DNA of 64,000 bases, taken from contig DRFI01000025.1 of assembly GCA_011050675.1 (NCBI GenBank), positions 62,001-126,000 on the forward strand, given 5' to 3'. Source of the stretch: Maribacter sp. Lineage in GTDB: Bacteria; Bacteroidota; Bacteroidia; Flavobacteriales; Flavobacteriaceae. The notes under the pieces are model-generated. The model was not told the DNA's origin. It saw only the letters and a program-made list of their open reading frames with translations, and made no database searches. Positions 50,201 through 58,070 of this stretch are shown here, piece after piece (position 1 is the first letter of the stretch; each line of letters begins with the position of its first letter). The position numbers and the translations under genes were made by a program.

Positions 50201-50593
50201 TCATTTTTTAGAATAATTTAATTGGAATCTTTTTTTTATTTCTAAGCTAGTTACGGTAAGTAAACCTAAAGTGTATGCAAGTAAATCTTGAATACTAAAA
50301 TAGTTTCCGAATATTAAATTTGCCCATTTAGAACGTTGCAACCCAAAGTAGCTTAACATATTGGTTAGCTGTAAAAATTCGATTGTATACGCTATTAGTA
50401 AAGTGACAATGCCGATGGCAATGTCATTTGCTTTTATGAATGATTTAAATAAGTAAAACATAAGAATGACTACCAAGTAGTCTCCGAAAGTGTGTCGAAT
50501 GAATCCAGATTTTAAGAATATAGCAATCAAGATTTCTATGCCTAATAAGACTAGAAAATATATAAAATAGATTCGGTTGAATTTGAATTTCAT
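50201..50593 (-). CDS. DUF2809 membrane protein
   Basis: A 130-residue membrane protein with four hydrophobic segments. FIRHTFGDYLVVILMFYLF (about 31-49), EFLQLTN and FGNYFSIQDLLAYTLGLL (about 96-113) are DUF2809 hallmarks. Function unknown. It lies 12 bases after the end of the frameshifted membrane gene, and the DUF4173 gene is further upstream on the same strand, so all three look like an operon. Confidence 0.85.
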   Translation of the reverse strand: MKFKFNRIYFIYFLVLLGIEILIAIFLKSGFIRHTFGDYLVVILMFYLFKSFIKANDIAIGIVTLLIAYTIEFLQLTNMLSYFGLQRSKWANLIFGNYFSIQDLLAYTLGLLTVTSLEIKKRFQLNYSKK

Positions 50594-50604
50594 GTGCTGA
50601 AATT

Positions 50605-50890
50605 TTAAGCGTTCGCAAAATAGATGTATAGTATACTTAATGGGTAATTCATAATTAGTAAGATCAGCGCCATCGTATGCTCTTGTATATCCTTAGAATA
50701 CTTTAATACATTTATTGATAATATAATTAGGGCTGTGCAGGTAATGATGATATGGTATAATACCAACAATGATAATGAACTCGGTTTCCGGTATTAATGC
50801 AATACACATTACTAAGGTTGATAACAGAAAATAAAATGAAACCAGCCTTATAATTCTACGGTTCCATTTATGTTTAAATAAAACCATCAT
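50605..50890 (-). pseudogene. small membrane protein gene interrupted by a frameshift
   Basis: The first frame begins at ATG 50890 (or 50887), overlapping the DUF4173 stop in a TAATG arrangement, and gives about 65 residues. After about residue 38 the frame loses membrane character and ends at 50693. The +1 frame stays open from about 50790 to TAA 50605 and encodes clean membrane segments (SLLVLYHIIITCTALIILSI, then MALILLIMNYPLSILYIYF). Joining the frames gives a roughly 100-residue protein with three helices whose stop lies 12 bases before the DUF2809 start. It may be a mutation, an assembly error, or programmed frameshifting. Confidence 0.6.
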
Positions 50891-52287
50891 TACTTAGCGT
50901 TTATAACTAATTGGGCAAACGTATATTCTTGCCATGTTTTTTCTGATTGAAGGGTTATGTATTCTTTATGTTTTTCTTGAATACTAATGTTAAGATCATA
51001 ATTTATATCATTCTCTTTAGCATATTTATATAACTGAATGCTATTCGTATACCCTAAATCGATTAGATAATTAATATCAGGATTTTCAAGTGTACTTAAA
51101 TTGAAATACGTAATTGTTTTATCCCAAGGTATAGCAGCACTTAATACTAAGAAAGCAAACACTGTTGCTATATTGGTTCGTACTAAATAGATGAAACTTT
51201 TTACCTCTGCTACTTTAATGTATGCGGTTACTAAGCCTGTAAGTGTCAATAGAAGATATACGAATACGCCAATACGTTTGTACGTAAGACCTAAAGCTTC
51301 AACATACGTAAAGTTCTTATAAGATGTAAAGATGATTAGTAAGATGTTTAGCGAGATCCAAACATAGGTTAACGTTTTTATTTGCTGATTCTCTTTATAG
51401 AAATTGAGGTTTCCTCTAAAGAAATATAGAATTAATATAATGGCTAGTACAATAGAGAACATTAACGCATACACCCCTTGGTGTACCGATGCAGAATATT
51501 CTGCATTAGAAATATTCGTTTTTTGGAACAGGTAAATTCCGTCGGTAATTAAAAAGAACACCAGAAGAAAATTAAGGGCGATAAAAATAAAGGAGCCTAA
51601 GGTATGTTCACTTTCAAGTTTCTTTTTTTGTCCAATTATTTCTATTTCGTTCGGAGTCTCTAATTCATTTTTCTGTGAAGCATCAACCGCTATTAATTCT
51701 TGTGCGTCTATTGGGCGTAAAATATTTAGAAATATAACATAGCCAAGAAACGTAAAGAATACCCAAGGGAAACTTATAAAGTCAAATGAGATTTGATCTA
51801 CAAGGTTTTCAAAAACCGGATTGGCATTTTTATAAAGCATAGCAAATAAAACGAGTAAAATTCCAGCAAAGAAGCCACCTTTTAAACGGCTCAGCAATCT
51901 TGGAGAAGTCTCTTTTTTTATATCTTTTTCTTCTGCTGAATTTTGCCTTTGTATGAAATTTGCAATAGCTGCGACAAGTAAATTTGTAAACCCAAGTAAC
52001 CAGGATAGGTATAAAGAGGTTTTGCTCGAAAGGGACTTGCCTACGAACACCATTAATGCCATGAAATGAACAAATATGGTGAACCCCGTTGGGTTTATGA
52101 GTATAAAGATTGAAGTTGTAATATAGGTAAGTGCATAGCCCCATGGTATGGTTCTAGTTCCTTTAAGAGTAGAAACAAGTACCACAACTAAAATGGAAAC
52201 TAGAAATAAATTTAGACCGAAGCTTTTGCTGTAGCATAGTAAACTGAAGGCTAAGGCAGATAAAAGTGATTTTATATGAACATTCAT
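50890..52287 (-). CDS. DUF4173 polytopic membrane protein
   Basis: A 465-residue protein with about a dozen hydrophobic segments (for example LLSALAFSLLCYSKSFGLNL, FLVSILVVVLVS, FFAGILLVLFAMLY, FPWVFFTFLGYVIFLNIL, FIFIALNFLLVFFLITDGI), and a soluble C-terminal tail. The segment FLITDGIYLFQKTNISNAEY SASVHQGVYAL is the typical DUF4173 centre. It has no known function; in many genomes it is next to small regulators. It is the first gene of a minus-strand operon with the frameshifted protein and DUF2809. Confidence 0.88.
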   Translation of the reverse strand: MNVHIKSLLSALAFSLLCYSKSFGLNLFLVSILVVVLVSTLKGTRTIPWGYALTYITTSIFILINPTGFTIFVHFMALMVFVGKSLSSKTSLYLSWLLGFTNLLVAAIANFIQRQNSAEEKDIKKETSPRLLSRLKGGFFAGILLVLFAMLYKNANPVFENLVDQISFDFISFPWVFFTFLGYVIFLNILRPIDAQELIAVDASQKNELETPNEIEIIGQKKKLESEHTLGSFIFIALNFLLVFFLITDGIYLFQKTNISNAEYSASVHQGVYALMFSIVLAIILILYFFRGNLNFYKENQQIKTLTYVWISLNILLIIFTSYKNFTYVEALGLTYKRIGVFVYLLLTLTGLVTAYIKVAEVKSFIYLVRTNIATVFAFLVLSAAIPWDKTITYFNLSTLENPDINYLIDLGYTNSIQLYKYAKENDINYDLNISIQEKHKEYITLQSEKTWQEYTFAQLVINAK

Positions 52288-52414
52288 AGTATGTTGTATT
52301 TAGTTGATTATAGCTAATTTGATTTTTGCGATTATTAACAATAGATAGTAACCAAGAATAAGGTGAACAGTCTTACAGGTTTTTGAAATTTTAGATAGTT
52401 TTAATATCATAGTT

Positions 52415-52867
52415 TTATGGAATTAAAAATGTGGACTTTATTCGGTGGATGGGTTGGTGCAATAATTTTTGAAAATCTAATTGATGAAAGGCTGATGCCG
52501 ATTTTCCGAATGTGTATTTCGATTTAAAATATCTCCAGCACTCCGGATAAAGAATAGTGCCTATGCAAATCACCGTAAATAGGTAAAGGCTTCTTTTTCC
52601 ATTCCCCAATAAATAAAACTGCATGCTTATTTCTTCTGGAACAGTAATGCCAGTTCCAATTAGCACATGAAATACATCATGACTCTCAAGTTTTTCTTGC
52701 AACTGAAAGCTGTTGGCAATAAGAAATTCGCCCATGTGATACCCTAAGGAATTTTTGGGATACCCTTTTAACTCTTCAGCATTATATTGCCAAGCTTCAT
52801 TTTTCTTGAAATATTGATAGGGTGCCACACTCCAATCATATAGTTTTTCTAAAATTACTGCTCTCAT
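52415..52867 (-). CDS. Coq4-like protein
   Basis: A 150-residue protein with the Coq4 metal motif HDxxHx11E: HDVFHVLIGTGITVPEE at about residues 63-79. In eukaryotes Coq4 takes part in ubiquinone synthesis, but flavobacteria use menaquinone, so the role here is open. The sequence is soluble to weakly hydrophobic. The gene is preceded by a 17-bp near-palindrome that also precedes the operon's first gene, and it lies 54 bases downstream of the HTH regulator on the same strand. The last 50 residues are Lys/His-rich. Confidence 0.85.
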   Translation of the reverse strand: MRAVILEKLYDWSVAPYQYFKKNEAWQYNAEELKGYPKNSLGYHMGEFLIANSFQLQEKLESHDVFHVLIGTGITVPEEISMQFYLLGNGKRSLYLFTVICIGTILYPECWRYFKSKYTFGKSASAFHQLDFQKLLHQPIHRIKSTFLIP

Positions 52868-52885
52868 AATTTTTATTTTAAAAGT

Positions 52886-52902
52886 ACTTTGAAATTCAAA
52901 GT
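52886..52902. promoter_or_regulatory. 17-bp palindromic operator candidate before the Coq4-like gene
   Basis: ACTTTGAAATTCAAAGT, a perfect palindrome around one central base, 18 bases before ATG 52867. The same word with one change occurs at 53877-53893. Confidence 0.6.
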
Positions 52903-52921
52903 AAAATGATAAAAAAATATA

Positions 52922-53212
52922 CTACTTACCTATGAGTTTTTCTAAAGCATTAATATGCTTCTTAAACTGTGCTTTACCAAGTGGGGTTGCAGAATAGCGA
53001 GTATTCGGTTTTCTGCCAATAAATTGCTTTTCTACTTTTATGTATTCTTCCTTTTCAAGCGCTTTGGTATGACTGGCTAGATTTCCATCGGTTGCACCTA
53101 AAAGCTCCTTGAGCATTTTAAAATCAGCATAGTCGTTCACCATTAGAATAGACATTATGCCCAATCGTATTCGGTGGTCAAAAGCTTTATTTATGTTGTC
53201 AATTAAACTCAT
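52922..53212 (-). CDS. winged-helix transcriptional regulator (HTH_34 / MarR-ArsR-like)
   Basis: A 96-residue one-domain regulator. The winged helix is visible from DHRIRLGIMSILMVND (about 12-27) through LLGATDGNLASHTKALEKEE (recognition helix, about 37-56) and the wing EKQFIGRKPNTRYSATPLG. No sensor domain is present. It is between the membrane gene (20 bases upstream) and the Coq4-like gene, and both flanking transcription units carry the same palindrome, so it probably represses them and itself. Confidence 0.93.
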   Translation of the reverse strand: MSLIDNINKAFDHRIRLGIMSILMVNDYADFKMLKELLGATDGNLASHTKALEKEEYIKVEKQFIGRKPNTRYSATPLGKAQFKKHINALEKLIGK

Positions 53213-53232
53213 ATATCAATAACTAGCTAATC

Positions 53233-53868
53233 TTAATTTCTATCGTACTTATAATACATTAATGCACCATATAGAATATGGCAAACGCCAAACCCTAAAG
53301 CCCAAAAATACAATCCATATCCTATAAATTGAGTACTAACTAGTCCGATTCCTATAAAAGCTAAACCCATATAACGTACATCGCCCATAGTGTACTTACT
53401 TGCGTTTACACATGCAAGACCGTAAAAAATAAGTGTTGCGGGAGCTACGAGACCAGCAATGCCCTGTTGAATTAATACGAGACAGAATAAGCCACCGACT
53501 ATTAAGGGAATAAGAAAATTAAAAACCAGTCGTTTGCTTGTGTTGTCCCATATTTTTTCACCGCTTTTTTTGGCTTTTCTTAAGGTCATTATAAATCCTG
53601 TAACTGCTGCTAAAACTAGAACAGCAATTGCTATTATCGTTAAATCTTTAACCACATCAGTTCCCCAGAGAGAAGTGCTTCTACCAGAAAGACCATCGTA
53701 ATTGCTGGTAGAAAAACTTGTTAACCTAGCGTATGCTAATCCTGCGCCTATTAAGGCATATACGCCAGCTAGAATACCAGATAGGCCACTTAAAGAAATA
53801 AACCGTGAAGATCGGTTCATTATATTTTTGATTTCGGTAATATCGTTTAGATACTTGTTCGCCTCCAT
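53233..53868 (-). CDS. membrane protein of unknown function
   Basis: A 211-residue protein with about six hydrophobic segments (FISLSGLSGILAGVYALIGAG, LTIIAIAVLVLAAVTGFIM, LVFNFLIPLIVGGLFCLVLI, GIAGLVAPATLIFYGLACV, YMGLAFIGIGLVSTQFIGYG, FGVCHILYGALMYY). No catalytic motif is visible. It starts the operon with the winged-helix regulator and Coq4-like gene, and its ATG is 8 bases downstream of the palindrome at 53877-53893. Confidence 0.85.
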   Translation of the reverse strand: MEANKYLNDITEIKNIMNRSSRFISLSGLSGILAGVYALIGAGLAYARLTSFSTSNYDGLSGRSTSLWGTDVVKDLTIIAIAVLVLAAVTGFIMTLRKAKKSGEKIWDNTSKRLVFNFLIPLIVGGLFCLVLIQQGIAGLVAPATLIFYGLACVNASKYTMGDVRYMGLAFIGIGLVSTQFIGYGLYFWALGFGVCHILYGALMYYKYDRN

Positions 53869-53876
53869 ATTAAAGT

Positions 53877-53893
53877 ACTTTGAAATACAAAGT
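53877..53893. promoter_or_regulatory. 17-bp palindromic operator candidate before the membrane-protein/HTH operon
   Basis: ACTTTGAAATACAAAGT, one base different from the copy at 52886-52902. The shared block extends outward to about 22 positions (AAAGTACTTTGAAAT-N-CAAAGT). It lies 8 bases before ATG 53868 on the minus strand. Confidence 0.6.
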
Positions 53894-53944
53894 TAAATTA
53901 AATATGTTCTTCTGCACTATAATTTTTGAAAAAAATGATAATTA

Positions 53945-55060
53945 CTACTTAATCGTAATTTTATATGAAATTATTGGTTGTTGTTTTGGTGCTGTAAAAC
54001 AACCTAGAGCTTTTAGTTTTAATATAACCTCACTCTTATTTTCTAATGTTTTAAGAGATAGTTTTTTTGTTTCACCCGCTTTGATTTCAAAAACAGGCGA
54101 GCTGTCGTAAAATGTGTATTCAGATTCATTTTCAAAAAGGAGGTCGCTACTGGTAATATTTTTTACTTCTAAAAGTAGCACTTGCGTATTATTAGCATAC
54201 CTGGCTTTTTCTATTACTAGACTTTTCTCTAAAAGCGGAATTAAAAATTCTTCTTTGCCGACCAATAAGCCATTGTACACTGCAACTGTTCTTCCTGCAA
54301 ACAGCGCTTCTTGCATGCTTTCTATGCTTTTTTCCTTTGCAAATACCAGCGTAATTGGTCGTTGGTTACCTTTTTCCGTATAATCCCAATCGATGAGTCC
54401 GTGAATGTCACTGGTACCCATAATGGTTAGATTATGTTCTAAAGCTAAGGCTAATGATTCTTGAGCATAATCCACAGAATTGATTACTTCTATTCCGTGT
54501 AATTCCCCTTTTCTTATACGTTCTTTTTGAAAGTCGCTGAATATAGGATTTCCTTTTGGAGATTGGTTATACCATGCCGGGTGGTTCCAAAATACGAATG
54601 CACCTTGTTTTTTGGCTTCCTTAAAAGCATCTTCTGCTTTGTCTTGTAAAATAGGATTTGCATCCTCTATAAACACTGCATTATTATGACCCATAGGTTC
54701 GCTTCTCGTAATTTCAGAACCATGAACAATCATTAGATCATGTTCCTTAGCTTCTGCCATGGCAATATTATAAGAGCGATTTCTGTCTGGATGCGGTATA
54801 TCAGTTAAGTGTGGTTGATACTCTAAATGCTCGGTTAATGAAATAGCATCCAAGTTATCTCGAAGTGCTTCCATCACTCTAATATTGGGCCAAACGTATC
54901 CATCTGAGAAAACAGTGTGAATATGTAAATCTGTTTTTAGACTTTTATACCCTGGTATGTCTGGAAAATTTAGAGGTCTTGAGCTGCTATGCTTATGCTC
55001 TTGTGCTAGAATAGAAAAGGAAATGAATAAGAAATACAGAAAGGCAAGTCGAGTTTTCAT
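53945..55060 (-). CDS. PHP-domain phosphodiesterase (Sb-PDE-like)
   Basis: A 371-residue exported protein (signal peptide MKTRLAFLYFLFISFSIL, cleavage near AQ). The PHP metal motifs include DLHIHTVFSDGYVWPNIRVM (about 43-62), SLTEHLEYQPH, HGSEITRSEPMGH, FWNHPAWY and GTSDIHGLIDW. This resembles the family of the Sphingobium organophosphate phosphodiesterase, a distinct exported group. The C-terminal 90 residues are beta-rich. The gene has its own -7 element and lies 78 bases downstream of phospholipase A on the same strand, which suggests shared use of phospholipid head groups. Confidence 0.87.
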   Translation of the reverse strand: MKTRLAFLYFLFISFSILAQEHKHSSSRPLNFPDIPGYKSLKTDLHIHTVFSDGYVWPNIRVMEALRDNLDAISLTEHLEYQPHLTDIPHPDRNRSYNIAMAEAKEHDLMIVHGSEITRSEPMGHNNAVFIEDANPILQDKAEDAFKEAKKQGAFVFWNHPAWYNQSPKGNPIFSDFQKERIRKGELHGIEVINSVDYAQESLALALEHNLTIMGTSDIHGLIDWDYTEKGNQRPITLVFAKEKSIESMQEALFAGRTVAVYNGLLVGKEEFLIPLLEKSLVIEKARYANNTQVLLLEVKNITSSDLLFENESEYTFYDSSPVFEIKAGETKKLSLKTLENKSEVILKLKALGCFTAPKQQPIISYKITIK

Positions 55061-55076
55061 GGGTTGGTTATTTATC

Positions 55077-55084
55077 CAAATGTA
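55077..55084 (-). promoter_or_regulatory. candidate -7 element for the PHP phosphodiesterase gene
   Basis: The minus strand reads TACATTTG, matching TAnnTTTG, 16 bases before ATG 55060. Confidence 0.45.
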
Positions 55085-55138
55085 TGAAAATCAAGGTGTT
55101 TTTTGGTTTAAAATGGATTAACCAATTTTATGAAATTG

Positions 55139-56044
55139 TTAATTTATCAAAGACACTCCTATACCAAAAGTGGTCTGTCTGTGGTTGTAATCAATAAGTG
55201 TTTCTCCATAACCATCAAATAATTGAAAATGCCCGTTGAAGTTTTCATAAATAGGAAAAGACCAGTTTAATTGTAAACTGCCACGGCTTTTATCCCCTAG
55301 GTTTAAAGAATGTCTAGCAATTGCTCTAAATCGCTGTCTACCCCAGTCATACGTTACATCGGCTTCGCCTCTTCCTATATAGTCAGAAATATTCTCGTTA
55401 TCATCTAATTTACTTCCTACTCGTAACCAAGGTTTAAGCATTACCTGCCAGTTTCCACGCTCAAAACCGGCATGAAAAGCAATACGGTTCCAGCTTCTGG
55501 AAATAGGATCAGATTGTCCGTTAGATTCGTGTATCAATGAAACACCTACCATTTTTGCTTCAAACCCTAGAATAGGAAATTTGATTGGAAAATTAGCAAT
55601 GATTTCTGGTTTGTAATTGAGTTCTCGAAAAGGTCTTGAACTCTCTGTATTATATATTTGCCAGTAAGCGGTCTGCGAATAACCCATCCATAAATCCATA
55701 TGACCATCAAACATATTATGGAAAATTTTGGTTTTTAGGCTAACTTGAAATTTTGCTTCAACATCATTTAAACTTAAGGGTTCATCTAAAACCTTATCAG
55801 AGTTTTCAGCTTGTGGAAATTCGTTGGGGTTTGTGGAATACTTGGCTACCGTTAAATAAATAGGCTTATAAGAGGTAAGGATGAAAGTACCACGGTGGTG
55901 CTCATCATCTAATTCCCATAATTCACTTAAGCTTTTACTATTGTTAAAATACCAATTATCATCTTCGCTATCTTGTGAGAAACCGGTCCTGCCCGCTATT
56001 AACAGCATAGCAAACAATAAAGTAAAACTGATTTTTTTAAACAT
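55139..56044 (-). CDS. pldA: outer-membrane phospholipase A
   Basis: A 301-residue beta-barrel enzyme that hydrolyses acyl chains from phospholipids in the outer leaflet. The signal peptide has hydrophobic core ISFTLLFAMLLIAGRTGF. The active-site segment SLIHESNGQSDPISRSWNRI has the His-x-Ser-Asn-Gly pattern of OMPLA (catalytic His, Ser, Asn). Amphipathic strands run throughout, ending GIGVSLIN. Length is normal. The -7 element directly abuts that of the divergent DUF1801 gene. Confidence 0.92.
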   Translation of the reverse strand: MFKKISFTLLFAMLLIAGRTGFSQDSEDDNWYFNNSKSLSELWELDDEHHRGTFILTSYKPIYLTVAKYSTNPNEFPQAENSDKVLDEPLSLNDVEAKFQVSLKTKIFHNMFDGHMDLWMGYSQTAYWQIYNTESSRPFRELNYKPEIIANFPIKFPILGFEAKMVGVSLIHESNGQSDPISRSWNRIAFHAGFERGNWQVMLKPWLRVGSKLDDNENISDYIGRGEADVTYDWGRQRFRAIARHSLNLGDKSRGSLQLNWSFPIYENFNGHFQLFDGYGETLIDYNHRQTTFGIGVSLIN

Positions 56045-56063
56045 GGGTGATTTTTGAAAAGGT

Positions 56064-56071
56064 CAAAATTA
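56064..56071 (-). promoter_or_regulatory. candidate -7 element for pldA
   Basis: The minus strand reads TAATTTTG, matching TAnnTTTG, 19 bases before ATG 56044. It abuts the plus-strand element at 56072-56079 with no gap. Confidence 0.45.
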
Positions 56072-56079
56072 TATATTTG
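56072..56079 (+). promoter_or_regulatory. candidate -7 element for the DUF1801 gene
   Basis: TATATTTG matches TAnnTTTG, 54 bases before ATG 56134. The two divergent -7 elements touch, so polymerase cannot occupy both at once. Confidence 0.4.
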
Positions 56080-56133
56080 AATGCGATTCTGTAAATGTAT
56101 TTGTATTTTATCCTAACTCAATTTAACGCTTTC

Positions 56134-56511
56134 ATGAAACCAGCAGAAAACTATATTTTCAATCAGCCAGAACCTTACAAGGGTATATTAATGCATTTGC
56201 AAATGATAATCGAAAGTACTTTACCAGAGGTGGAGTTGAAATTTAAATGGAATATTCCCTGCTTTTATATTGGTAAATCTCCTATCTGTTATTTAAATGC
56301 TTCGCATAAAAAGAAGTTTGTCGATATTGCCTTTTGGAATTCTGCGCACCTTACAAAACATTTGAACGTACTAATTTCTGAAAATAGAAAAGTAGTACGT
56401 TCATTACGTTATACGACCTTAGATGAGGTTGATAACACTATTCTTATTGATGTTTTAAAAGATGCATATTCTGTTCGTCAAAACGGATTTTACAAACGAG
56501 AAGACTTATGA
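56134..56511 (+). CDS. DUF1801 domain protein
   Basis: About 125 residues from ATG 56134 (MKPAENYIFNQPEPYKG). The DUF1801 fold is seen in IFNQPEPYKGILMHLQMIIE, KFKWNIPCFYIGKSPICYLNA (about 38-58), and KKFVDIAFWNSAHL. Such small proteins are related to YdhG-like beta-alpha domains and have no established role. An upstream TTG at 56095 would add 13 hydrophobic residues that do not fit. It converges with kdsA with one base between stops. Confidence 0.85.
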   Translation: MKPAENYIFNQPEPYKGILMHLQMIIESTLPEVELKFKWNIPCFYIGKSPICYLNASHKKKFVDIAFWNSAHLTKHLNVLISENRKVVRSLRYTTLDEVDNTILIDVLKDAYSVRQNGFYKREDL

Positions 56512-56512
56512 A

Positions 56513-57331
56513 TTAAAATTGATTTACGACAGTTCTTAAAGCTACTAAATCTGTCAATAACTTCTTCATTAAAGCCAAATCTAACATATTGGCTCCGTCA
56601 CTTTTTGCATTCGCACAATCAAAATGAGTTTCTATAAAAAGTCCGTCTACACCTGCAGCAATTCCGGCACGTGCCATAGTACCAATCAAAGCAGGTCTAC
56701 CACCAGTTACACCAGAGGATTGATTAGGTTGTTGTAATGAATGGGTGACATCAAGAACAACAGGAGCATATTGTTTCATAGTTGGTACACCTCTAAAATC
56801 CACGATCATATCTTGGTAACCGAACATAGTACCACGATCGGTGATAATAGCTTGTTCGTTTCCAGTTTCGGTTACTTTGTTTACAGCATGTTTCATGCTC
56901 TCTGGACTCATAAATTGCCCTTTTTTAATATTTACCGTTTTTCCTGTTTCAGCAGCAGCAACCACTAAATCTGTTTGGCGTGCTAAAAATGCAGGAATTT
57001 GAAGTACATCTACATACTCAGCGGCCATAGCTGCATCTTGTTCTGTATGTATATCGGTTACGGTAGGTATTTTAAATGTTTCAGATACTTTTCTTAGTAT
57101 TTTCAATGCCTTTTCATCACCTATACCCGTAAACGAATCCAACCTACTACGATTTGCTTTCTTAAAACTCCCCTTAAAAACATAAGGAATTTTAAGCTCA
57201 TCGGTTATGGTTACAATATGCTCTGCAATACGCATTGCCATGTCTTCACCTTCAATGGCACAAGGACCAGAAAGAAGAAAGAAATTATTACCGTCTGTGT
57301 GTTTTATTTGGGGTATTAGAGATAAGTTCAT
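56513..57331 (-). CDS. kdsA: 3-deoxy-8-phosphooctulonate synthase
   Basis: A 272-residue aldolase-type enzyme that condenses arabinose 5-phosphate and phosphoenolpyruvate to KDO-8-phosphate for lipopolysaccharide. Signatures are LLSGPCAIEGE (about 20-30), VFKGSFKKANRSRLDSF (about 51-67), VDVLQIPAFLARQTDLV (about 106-122), VNIKKGQFMSPE (about 127-138), DVTHSLQQPN and GLFIETHFDCANAKSDG. The longer frame begins at TTG 57352, inside the -7 element (57350-57357), so ATG 57331 is the start. It fits the outer-membrane theme of the adjacent barrel genes. Confidence 0.97.
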   Translation of the reverse strand: MNLSLIPQIKHTDGNNFFLLSGPCAIEGEDMAMRIAEHIVTITDELKIPYVFKGSFKKANRSRLDSFTGIGDEKALKILRKVSETFKIPTVTDIHTEQDAAMAAEYVDVLQIPAFLARQTDLVVAAAETGKTVNIKKGQFMSPESMKHAVNKVTETGNEQAIITDRGTMFGYQDMIVDFRGVPTMKQYAPVVLDVTHSLQQPNQSSGVTGGRPALIGTMARAGIAAGVDGLFIETHFDCANAKSDGANMLDLALMKKLLTDLVALRTVVNQF

Positions 57332-57349
57332 TCGTCGAATATTTTTAAA

Positions 57350-57357
57350 CAAAGATA
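57350..57357 (-). promoter_or_regulatory. candidate -7 element for kdsA
   Basis: The minus strand reads TATCTTTG, matching TAnnTTTG, 18 bases before ATG 57331. Confidence 0.5.
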
Positions 57358-57414
57358 CTATTTTAAGAAGCTTACTGTTCTATTAGGATAAGATTGTCGA
57401 AAACCCAGATCGAA

Positions 57415-57981
57415 ATGAATTTCAAGAACTACCTACCCATAATTTTAGTTGCCTTATTTGCTTGTAAAGGCAGTGCTCAATTTGGTAAGAATTGTGAATT
57501 GAGACAGGTAAAAATCAATTTGATCAATCCTGGTTTGGAGTATGAAATGGCCTTAGGTGCTAATACTACTTTTGACCTTAAAGTAGGCATTCAGGTTGCG
57601 TTAGATCCATTATTACCAGATGTGTATAGCGAGTTAGGAGTTTTTCCTGCCATTGCAGGGCAATACAGATATTATTATAACTTTGAGAAACGACAACGAA
57701 ATAGAAAACAGATCTACGGTAATTCTGCCAATTATGTTGCACCTGCGGTTGCTGTATTTTTTCCGGGTTCACGTACAATTGGTAATGAGGACGTAAAAGG
57801 TGCCTTTGGTTATGCAGGTTTGGTAACCGGTATTCAGCGAAGTTATGATTCTGGATTTAATTTTTCTGTTGATGTAGGTGCGGCGTATTATGACGGACAA
57901 TTTGAAGGAGGTATTTACCCAGTAGCCAATTTAAGTATTGGCTTTATAATCAGTGAAAAACGCTGGTGTGTTGGAAGGTAA
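57415..57981 (+). CDS. outer-membrane beta-barrel-like protein, paralogue 1 of 3
   Basis: About 188 residues from ATG 57415, with signal peptide ending GSAQ (about 22). It shares a motif order with the next two genes: NLINPGLEYEMALG near the start of the mature chain, YRYYYNFEKRQRNRKQI, GNSANYVAPA (about 105), GIQRSYDSGFNFSVDVG and a final strand SIGFI. The pattern of alternating hydrophobic strands fits a small outer-membrane barrel (DUF3575-like). A longer TTG start at 57394 adds seven residues before the signal and is less likely. Confidence 0.75.
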   Translation: MNFKNYLPIILVALFACKGSAQFGKNCELRQVKINLINPGLEYEMALGANTTFDLKVGIQVALDPLLPDVYSELGVFPAIAGQYRYYYNFEKRQRNRKQIYGNSANYVAPAVAVFFPGSRTIGNEDVKGAFGYAGLVTGIQRSYDSGFNFSVDVGAAYYDGQFEGGIYPVANLSIGFIISEKRWCVGR

Positions 57982-58070
57982 ATTAGTGAGTATTTTCTTA
58001 ATATTTCATTAAATCAGGTGGTTACGTTTTTTTAAAACTTTAGTTTTAAAAACAACATCAATCTAACCAC

